64,000 bases of DNA from the NCBI GenBank assembly GCA_001695595.3, contig MBPM02000022.1, forward strand, positions 434,001 through 498,000, in the 5' to 3' direction. Positions 56,501-64,000 of the stretch are shown one piece after another. Numbering within the stretch: the first letter of the stretch is position 1; the number at the start of each line of letters is the position of its first letter. A program made the translations under genes and the position numbers. The notes beneath the pieces are model-generated. The model saw only the letters and a list, made by a program, of their open reading frames with translations, was not told the origin of the DNA and ran no database searches. The DNA comes from Plasmopara viticola (taxonomy: Eukaryota > Oomycota > Peronosporomycetes > Peronosporales > Peronosporaceae).

Positions 56501-57326
56501 CAGGCTCTGCCTAATGATCATAAAAAAAAAAATACGGTTCAGTTAGCTTTTATGCTCTGCCTATCAATATTTTATGGCTACAACAGACCTTCCATTCGAA
56601 GCTTTCTACGTATCAGATACCTTATAAGTCGATACTCTAAGTCAGTCATCAAAGCTTTCTTAAGTGATAAAGAGCTCAGAAGTTTGAACCATAGCTATTA
56701 AGTGTTTCCTGCAAGCCTCATTCGTAATCTAAAAATTACCACATAATCGCGATGCTTCATTATTGGGCCAACAGTAATTCACAAATCAGATCGTAAGCGT
56801 CCCCATCTGTTGCTCACCATCGTAGATCTTGCATCTGCCCGCGGTGTCGCAACTGTGAGTACCACACTTATCTTGAGCTAATCCTGTAATAATAGCATGC
56901 TTCCTTTTTATTTACAAGGTTAGTAGGAGCTTGCGGATGCTACACGGGTGCTGAAATGTCTTGTGGCCACTATAATAAATAGCAATATTCGAATTTACGT
57001 CTCGATCAGAACAATTGATACCTATCGATCTATTTATTATAATCTAGTAAGCTGATCCCAATACATGTACCACGGACCAGTATTATTTCCTTCTTCTTAC
57101 TGAAGAGCCAGTGGTATAACGTAGATTCAATGATCATTTCGATGTGTTTTCGGAAGAAAAAGGCTCTTATCACGGTTATCCTCAAAAACCTGTCCCTTTG
57201 GATTATTGCTGCAATCAGCAATATCATGTTAATAGCCACAGCAACGACAACAATCCATTGGGACCATAACCGGGTCCACAACAATTGAGATTTATATTTC
57301 ATGGCAGCTCCAAATGGACACCACGC
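56501..57326. other. Upstream flank of phosphatase 3
   Basis: No gene. The last 90 bases (from about 57240, CAATCCATTGGGACC) are homologous to the upstream region of phosphatase 4 (from about 63430), so the duplication that made this pair included promoter DNA. Confidence 0.6.
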
Positions 57327-57340
57327 TCATTTTTGAATTC
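57325..57340 (+). promoter_or_regulatory. Oomycete core promoter of phosphatase 3
   Basis: GCTCATTTTTGAATTC is an almost ideal initiator plus flanking element. It lies downstream of an in-frame ATG at 57285 and about 30 nt upstream of the ATG at 57357, so the latter is the real start. Confidence 0.78.
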
Positions 57341-57356
57341 GAATACACTTAAAAGG

Positions 57357-58952
57357 ATGCGGATCCGCGCTGCACTTCATTCAGCGGCTTTCGTGAGCGT
57401 CACGATCTCCATGGGCTCCATTACAATGGTTTCCTCGAGCTTTCGTTCAATAGCTGAGCGATTTTTTCCCACCCACGACAATACGTGTTCGTACGACTGG
57501 TCAACACTCACTTGCAAGCCCAAAGATAAGTGTTCGCTTCAATATCAATTTGGGGATGTCACGCCGTCTCAAGCGTGTCGAGTGACGAAGAATGGTGACC
57601 ACGCAAAAGTTCCGCAGCAATTGCACTTGGCCTTTGCCGGCAAAGTGCCTGGAACGGGTATGACCATCTCCTGGGCGTCGGTTGCACAAGCGGATCAACC
57701 GGCTGTGTGGATCGGTACGACTGCGGCCGGAATGACGCGGGTGAGAGATGCCAAGATTATGGTGGAATCGTATTATAAGGATAAAGACTACTCCCTCTTC
57801 CATTACCACGCAGTCGTAAGCGGTCTCAAGCCTTATACCGAGTATCACTACAAGGTGGGGAGTGCCACTGATACAATGTCGCAAAGTGCCGTGAGCACGT
57901 TTCGAACAGCGCGCGCTGCTGGTGATGCAAGTCGATTTGTTGTGGCTGTGTATGGCGATATGGGCACGGAAGGGAACGCGGTTGCTACCAACAAGTACAT
58001 CAACACTTTGGACGGAAAGGTTGACTTCATTTATCATTTGGGTGACGTGTCGTATGCCGACAATTACTATTTGTCTGTCCAAACTGCATTGGGTTTCTAT
58101 TTCGAAGATGTGTGGAATAAGTTCATGAACTCTTTGACGAACGTAATGCGGCACATGGCGTACATGGTTGTCGTGGGCAATCACGAGGCAGAATGCCACT
58201 CGCCCAATTGCATTGCCTCCGACTCGAAGAAGAATCAGCTTGGCAACTATTCAGCCTTCAATCATCGCTTTCGCATGCCTTCTCCAGAAAGTGGAGGTGC
58301 TGCAAACATGTGGTATTCCTTCGACTATGCCACGGTGCATTTTACGACCATTTCAACCGAGACGGACTTTCCGAATGCACCCAAAAACGCGTACTTCACT
58401 GGACGCAAGTACGGCAACTTTGGCAATCAATTGGCGTGGCTTGAAGCTGATTTGAAGGCTGCTAATGCCAATCGGGCCAAAGTACCGTGGATCGTTGTCG
58501 GCATGCACCGATCTGTGTACACTGTAGCTTCTTGCGATCGTATTGGTACAGACAATGATCCTTGCAATTCGCTGAGTGTGAAGAATGCTTTTGAAGGCTT
58601 GTTCATCAAGTACAAGGTTGACTTGGTGTATGAGGCGCACGTGCACGCTTACGAGCGTCTGTACCCAACGGCGGACAACATAGTTTACATGGATGGTGTT
58701 TCAAGTGATGGCAAGACGTACACAAACCCGAAAGCCCCTGTGCATGTCATTGCTGGCATGGCTGGTAATTCGGAAGGTTTAACTACGTATGTTAAACCAC
58801 CTACTTCAAAGTGGCTGGCATTTCTGGACAATAAGCACTATGGTATCACAAAACTATCCGTGACGCCTACAAGTCTCACGGTAACGATGATTGAGGCGGC
58901 CACGGAGAAGGTGTACGACGAGTTTTCGATCATTAAAAAGGCCAGTGTGTAA
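57357..58952 (+). CDS. Secreted purple acid phosphatase 3, with altered GHxH motif
   Basis: A 531-residue paralogue of the other phosphatases, counted from the Met at 57357. An in-frame ATG at 57285 lies upstream of the predicted transcription start and is rejected. The N-terminus is a probable signal peptide (MRIRAALHSAAFVSVTISMG). Metal-ligand motifs are D201 in YGDMG, LGDVSYAD, VGNHEAE, VGMHRSVY and EAHVHAYERLYP. In the last one the usual Gly before the His ligand is Ala427, while both His ligands (428 and 430) remain, so activity may be retained or tuned. The usual Pro in the preceding motif is Ser. The loop before it carries an extra pair of Cys-containing positions (CDRIGTDNDPCNS), not found in phosphatases 1 and 2. 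It forms a direct-oriented pair with phosphatase 4, 4.6 kb downstream. Confidence 0.94.
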   Translation: MRIRAALHSAAFVSVTISMGSITMVSSSFRSIAERFFPTHDNTCSYDWSTLTCKPKDKCSLQYQFGDVTPSQACRVTKNGDHAKVPQQLHLAFAGKVPGTGMTISWASVAQADQPAVWIGTTAAGMTRVRDAKIMVESYYKDKDYSLFHYHAVVSGLKPYTEYHYKVGSATDTMSQSAVSTFRTARAAGDASRFVVAVYGDMGTEGNAVATNKYINTLDGKVDFIYHLGDVSYADNYYLSVQTALGFYFEDVWNKFMNSLTNVMRHMAYMVVVGNHEAECHSPNCIASDSKKNQLGNYSAFNHRFRMPSPESGGAANMWYSFDYATVHFTTISTETDFPNAPKNAYFTGRKYGNFGNQLAWLEADLKAANANRAKVPWIVVGMHRSVYTVASCDRIGTDNDPCNSLSVKNAFEGLFIKYKVDLVYEAHVHAYERLYPTADNIVYMDGVSSDGKTYTNPKAPVHVIAGMAGNSEGLTTYVKPPTSKWLAFLDNKHYGITKLSVTPTSLTVTMIEAATEKVYDEFSIIKKASV

Positions 58953-61900
58953 ACAACAAAAGAAAAGCGCAATGCTCCCTCATTCAAAGGTGTAGGTAAC
59001 TAAAAAAAATAAACCAAAAACATGATTTACCTCCATTCTACATCTCATGACTTTTACACGTAAAGTCAATTTGTTTTTAATGGTGACCAAAGTGGCAGCC
59101 AGTAATTACAATTGTGAAAAGAAAAGATGTGCTCAAAAACTTGCTGCTTGGACCTTTTCGGGAGAAAGAAGTGGTGGACCAGCTCGCAGCCAATATGAGA
59201 TGGCGGCGTAGAAATTCTGGCTTCTTTATCGGGCATGTGTACCTACTCCATTGCTTAGCGGCAACACTAGTCGGGTGTTTCAGTGACCTGACGGTAGCTA
59301 GAAATGAAAAAGACTCGATGTGAAATGTCGTAATCGCACGAGATATGGTCGCAAGTACTGACAGAGAGATTGGTTTGCAAAGTGGCGTTCACTGAAGACT
59401 CAAGATCACGTATTGTACTGCACGTCTTCCACGTACAATGCACGGAACCAGCTCATGTTACACTGGAAGCTCAAGCGCTCCGGTAAAAGCTCTGCATCTC
59501 GACTTTTGCCACCTTTTGATTAGGGACAGCTATTGTCGATCTTGATGAGTGATCAGCCACGTCTGATCTCGACTATCAGTGCCCGATTTTGAGTGGACAG
59601 CACCGGCTGGTGGCTCCTAAGATCTTGCCTTGCGTGACAGCCAACCGCCTTGGCACTCTCGGATTCGTTTGTGGCTGATGTCTTTAAAAATTGTGTCTGA
59701 TCATAGGGTGTACGAGCAGACTGCTTTGTCGCTTACGGAAGCTACGCCAACCCTTTGCGGACCAAAGATAAACTCGCGGAAGGTGCTACTCAGAGCATCG
59801 GATACGTACCCCTTGAACCATACATGGCACTTTTCTTTGTTTTAATCACTTTGGTGCTTGGAGTGATTCCTTGCTGTCAATTATAAGCATAGGATGTAGC
59901 TTTCATCTTCAAAAAGAATGTTGAATGTATCGGATCTTAAATTGGTCATTACTTGTCGATTTGAGTGGAAGTAATTCGTTTTTCTACAAGACAGTCAAGT
60001 CTCCGCAATTGTGGTAATCATATATAAAAGTTGACTTGTACGAAATTGGCGACAGGTGTATGCTAAAAAATGAACGAAGCAGCGATACTCAAATTAACGC
60101 CAGTCCAGTTAAGCTCATCGGGCGTATTGTCGCCTTCGTCTTCACAATCTAAGGACCAGTTCCCGGCTTCGCATGGCTGAAGTTCCTTTACAAATTAAAA
60201 AGCAAACCAAAGATTCCGATAATGCTGATAACTAGAAAGAGGAAACACGAGATGCGGTACGTAGTATTTGAATATCACGTAAACAGGACTTGTTGCGACG
60301 TCACAGTTTGAAATTTCAAGCGTTGATCGAGACTAGATACGGAGACAAATACAAAGTCTTGGAGTCTGGGTTTGAAAAGCTTCTATGAGTTCATTGTGAA
60401 AAGAGAAATACGATAACCTACGTGGTTTTCCAATCTACTCATAAGACTCCAACTTTTTACAAGAGCACGATCGCAGGGCACGACACGATAGGAAGCGCGA
60501 AGTCGGATCAAGCTATGCTGCCCGTGCTAGATAGTTTGTGGTCCAGTAGACAAACTGGCAGGATTCAAGTGTTCGATCAGGAAGAATGACGATAGAATCA
60601 CATTATAACATCGCCTCATTGCCGCGTGTAATGTCCGGAACAGAACCAAGACAAAATTGACGATACTGTCTGATGCAGTGGGGAGAGTCGTATACTACCA
60701 CCATGAAAATGGACTTGTTCGTCCTTTATATAGTGATCCGGCAGCTTTTTAATTAGCCGAGGTGTGCCAGAGTTGCACACGAGCCTACCGTCCGGTCGTT
60801 GACCTATCGCTTGCTGGCTTAAGTTTGGTTTTCTAAAAAGTATATAATCTGGTTGATCATTCAATTACTTCAACATACTCGTTAAGAAAGCCTAATCGGG
60901 GTGACTGATCAACACCCTGATCAATTCATAGATCGGATCATCAGAGTTTCATATCGTTTCTTGTAGCAAACTAATTGATTCGTGTAGCAATCCTTCAGCG
61001 ACATGCCCATTGTCAACTTGGCACACATTCATCAACCAGCCATGTCCGAGCGTTTCAATCTCTAAGTTATTACATGCAGCAAAGAAGCAATTATATACGA
61101 AAAGAGCTGATCAGAAATGCTCTCTCTCATCATGTAGATCCTAACAATGCTATCGCAAGTCTATGAGGTCTGCGACATCATACTTCTTTGCCGCTCTATT
61201 TCCGACCAGAAAAAAAATTGTGGGTACCGGAAAAGTCACACACTAACTAAATGGTCCAACGAGCTAAGATGTGAGGAAAAAATTAAGAGCTTAAAAGTTG
61301 ACTAATCCTTGATTTTTTGTGCCGAATCTTCTGCTATGGATGCCGCTCTGCTCGTAAAGAAGTGCGCTTTGAGGACGAACATTAAAGATTAAGAGCATGT
61401 ACATATCAGAGAAACGTATGCGTGACATATTGACATACCTAAATTCGACTTGAGCAATGGTACAATAATCTAACATCTATTATATTTAAGCATACATGGT
61501 TCAAGTCTAAAGTTGCCTGAATTCTCCTCAAAAAAGATATGTTTAATTAAAAAGGTATGCATTCAGCTGACCAAACGACATACGCTGCGTTAAGTGCAGG
61601 TACAAATGTAATTTTCTTTGAAATGACCGTAAGCGTCGCTGCATGTCAGGTCAATAAAGCGTTTTTGTTTAGTGAAAAGCGCAGACTCCATACGGTGACG
61701 AATACGGTGACAAAGAACCCAAGTGAGTGAGTACTTCATTGTTAATTAATGCGTTGATAGATCGCGACGGATCGAATACAAGAATCAGAAGCGTCGGTAA
61801 TTGACACTGTATAAACTCTGCGCAGGTCGCTGTCGAATACAATCTGCTATAAGTTGAGTCACATTTGCATTTCTTAGAGATAGCGAGGACCGCAGCCTAG

Positions 61901-63220
61901 ATCTCGTGCTTAATGGCAAACCTGATCACATAGGACTTGATTACCTTCCCGCGTTTGTTAATCTATTCGGAGAGAGCTTGCTTTTAGTAATTTGCTGTGT
62001 ACTGCTATGAATAGGCACCCTATCAGCAAATGCATTTCTTCGTCATGTGCTTGATTGCGTAAGAAGGTAGCTTTCACCTTGCTGTTTCACGCTCTCGATT
62101 ATTTCAAATCCCGGTTTTTGCCAATTGCTTAATTCAGATCTGATAGACGGAGGGAGTGGAATCGCCTGCGTTCCGTTTCGGCCGTAATAGACTACGTTTC
62201 CCATTAAATCGGTTGATCTAGATTATTGAATATCGATCTCCACCCCGCGAGGCGGCAGATGTCTACATCCGGCTTTCCTTTCCTGGCATGGTATAATGAT
62301 CGGCAATTTCCTGAGCCCCTTTTGTGCTGGTTGCTTATGCTCTGGAAACCATTTTATAGCTACATTAAATGTAATTTCTGTTGGCGGCAATCAGCTGTAC
62401 CGAAACTTGGTTTTTCAGCGAGAATTGTTACGATGGCAATTAACACTTATTTATGCTTCTATAAGCTCGGAAATTGCCATGGCTTATACAAACGGCACGA
62501 TAAGAATCTTTACTAGAATGGTTCGGAGATAGTGGCAGCTAGTGTGACACCAACAGAAGTGGGCTTTTGTCCTGTAACATATATAGTACCATTTTGCTTC
62601 AAATTGGAGGCCTAAAAAAGGCATAAATACAGAGGCAGAGACACCACGGGCAGATGTAAGACCTGTGATGGTGAGCAACAGATGGGGGGGCGCATTCGAT
62701 CTAATTTGGTGGATGCTAATAACTGAAGGCACGCAATAATATTCAGTCCGGGTGAACGGCAGAGGCCTGCAGCTCAGATGCTATAGCTGTGGTTCAACCC
62801 TTTTTTTTTGTTTATTCATTAGTTTGACGACTGACTTGTATATCAATATATTTGTAAAGTATGTATTACAAGTCTCTGTATCGAAGGACATTTTTGCTCG
62901 TATAGAATATTGAAGATGACTGTTACGCATTCAATCTAAATGAGCCCTTATTTACATCAGCAGAGCCTGGAATTAGATAATACTTGCGGTGTTTAAAGGA
63001 AAATTCAAAAGTTATTATATTTATAAGGTCCTATTTATTGCTGACCTAGTCGTTCATTGAAATTGGACACGAGGCTTCTTACCATTTAGCTAAATACGCC
63101 TTTCCATGCGTCTATTCATGACGCCCTGCTCACGCCGACGTTCTAGCAATCCGGGTAGCTAGTATGTCAGACCAGATGTTTTTCCTCCTTCTACCGTCTG
63201 TGCGAAAAAGACTTCGATGA
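58953..63220. other. Gene-free region between phosphatases 3 and 4
   Basis: Directly after phosphatase 3 lies an AATAAA (about 59008) that may serve polyadenylation. The rest is AT-rich with short frames only. The 20-mer shared with the phosphatase 2 flank lies at 59159-59178. Bases about 62650-62950 match the dispersed repeat at 31570-31870. Minus-strand 60616-60864 and plus-strand 62226-62532 are open but unrecognised. Confidence 0.45.
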
Positions 63221-63250
63221 CACAAACTCGGCGATAACGCCGAGTTTGTG
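63221..63250. repeat. Perfect 13-bp inverted repeat with 4-nt loop
   Basis: CACAAACTCGGCG, ATAA, CGCCGAGTTTGTG form a perfect stem-loop about 290 bp before the initiator of phosphatase 4. It is the strongest hairpin I noticed in the window. No T-run follows, and it is not in the phosphatase 3 upstream region. Confidence 0.9.
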
Positions 63251-63506
63251 ATAATGTCCGTAAACAAAGCATTCTTATCACTGCTATCTTGCACTTGAAA
63301 ATCAGCTCCTTGGAGGGTCCATCTCTTTTCACATTCCTGTTCTTAGGCTCGAGCTTGAAGTCTTATAACCTACATTCGATCCATGTGCTGCCTCGAAAGA
63401 ACAGGCACTTTGATGGTGATAAGAGGGGCAACAATCCACTTGGACCAAAGACGGGTCCATTAGAAGCAACGATTAATATTTCATGACGGCTCCAAACGAA
63501 CACCAC

Positions 63507-63523
63507 GCTCATTCTAAAATTTG
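63507..63523 (+). promoter_or_regulatory. Oomycete core promoter of phosphatase 4
   Basis: GCTCATTCTAAAATTTG fits the initiator plus flanking element and aligns with that of phosphatase 3. It lies about 40 nt before the ATG at 63550. Confidence 0.78.
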
Positions 63524-63549
63524 GCAAATAGGGAAGAGATCTCAGTGCA

Positions 63550-64000
63550 ATGAGGATCCGCGTTGCATTGCATTTAACGGCTTTCGTGTGCGCCACGATC
63601 TCTATGAGCTCCGGAATCGCCACCGCTGATGATAATACGTGTTCGTACGACTGGTCAACATTGACTTGCAAGCCCACATCCAAGTGTTCGCTTCAATACA
63701 AAACTGAAGATGCCTCGCCATCGCAAGCGTGTCGAGTGACGGGCAGTGGTGACCACACAAAAGTTCCACAGCAATTGCACTTGGCCTTTGCCGGCAAAGA
63801 GCCTGGAACGGGTATGGCCATCTCGTGGGCGTCGTTTGCACAACCGGATCAACCGGCTGTGTGGATCGGTACGACTGCGGCCGGAATGACGCAGGTGAAG
63901 AATGCCAAAATCAAAATCACTTCGTACTATGGCGATAAAGACTACTCCCTCTTCCATTACCACGCCGTCGTAAGCGGTCTCAAGCCCTATACCGAATATT
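63550..64000 (+). CDS. Secreted purple acid phosphatase 4 (5' part; runs off the window)
   Basis: The open frame from the ATG at 63550 runs to the window edge without a stop, giving the first 150 residues. It starts with a signal peptide (MRIRVALHLTAFVCATISMS) and continues with CSYDWSTLTC, ACRVTGSGDH, VPQQLHLAFAG, and QPAVWIGTTAAGMT, up to SGLKPYTEY of the fibronectin-like domain. Compared with the other copies, the variable linker between signal peptide and the first Cys block is much shorter. The metallophosphatase domain lies beyond the window, so intactness cannot be judged. It is closest to phosphatase 3 in sequence, orientation and upstream region. Confidence 0.9.
   Translation, partial: MRIRVALHLTAFVCATISMSSGIATADDNTCSYDWSTLTCKPTSKCSLQYKTEDASPSQACRVTGSGDHTKVPQQLHLAFAGKEPGTGMAISWASFAQPDQPAVWIGTTAAGMTQVKNAKIKITSYYGDKDYSLFHYHAVVSGLKPYTEY

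Noticed and set aside
57501..58199. 232-codon frame antisense to phosphatase 3 (with relatives opposite the other phosphatases)
   Set aside because: Shadow of the conserved phosphatase frame; its recurrence in the paralogues is explained by their DNA similarity.
1..64000. tRNA, rRNA, CRISPR arrays or prokaryotic defence systems
   Set aside because: No cloverleaf-forming tRNA, ribosomal RNA segment or regular repeat-spacer array was seen; the genome type is eukaryotic.

Overview
The window looks like nuclear DNA of a plant-associated oomycete (Peronosporales: Phytophthora or a downy mildew). Four things point there: two secreted transglutaminases carrying a Pep-13-type motif; the oomycete initiator/flanking promoter pattern (TCATTYY followed by a T-rich WTTT block) in front of several genes; intron-poor genes; and compact coding islands set in AT-rich DNA full of decayed retrotransposons. 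Species cannot be fixed from the sequence alone.

Layout. 1-2.9 kb: one secreted FAD-linked (berberine-bridge-like) oxidase on the minus strand. 3.9-14.5 kb: no intact gene; a minus-strand Ty3/gypsy relic (gag and RT at 4.3-6.4 kb), a possible chromodomain scrap at 8.2-8.4 kb, and a plus-strand gypsy relic at 11.6-14.4 kb. 14.8-17.7 kb: a SHAQKY-type R1-MYB and a C1-like/VPS9 (Rab5-GEF-like) protein, both minus. 20.0-25.4 kb: a tandem pair of transglutaminase elicitor genes, almost identical in the core but with different C-terminal 10-residue repeat arrays. 25.5-27.9 kb: a large glutamine-rich coiled-coil protein (minus). 28.2-29.8 kb: purple acid phosphatase 1 (minus). 30.08-31.24 kb: an internally deleted LINE flanked by a perfect 14-bp target-site duplication. 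31.2-40.6 kb: gene-free, with a tRNA-derived SINE-like segment at 35.6-36.0 kb and a second copy of the 11.6-14.4 kb gypsy relic at 36.1-39.6 kb. 40.7-42.3 kb: purple acid phosphatase 2 (minus). 42.4-57.2 kb: gene-free, with copia relics (43.1-44.0, 50.2-51.4 kb), another gypsy RT scrap (46.7-47.2 kb) and a third copy of the gypsy relic (53.4-56.5 kb). 57.4-59.0 kb: purple acid phosphatase 3 (plus). 63.55 kb to the end: 5' part of purple acid phosphatase 4 (plus).

The host genes look largely secretory. Four paralogous acid phosphatases, two transglutaminases and one flavin oxidase all begin with probable signal peptides, so this is a region of duplicated extracellular enzymes interleaved with dead transposons, as in the gene-sparse compartments described for Phytophthora genomes. 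I found no tRNA, rRNA, CRISPR or prokaryotic-type feature, and no clear new multi-gene system. The most unusual signals are the two homogenised but different repeat tails of the transglutaminases, their sharply bounded near-identity, the promoter-defined start codons of the phosphatases, and three co-linear fossils of one gypsy family.
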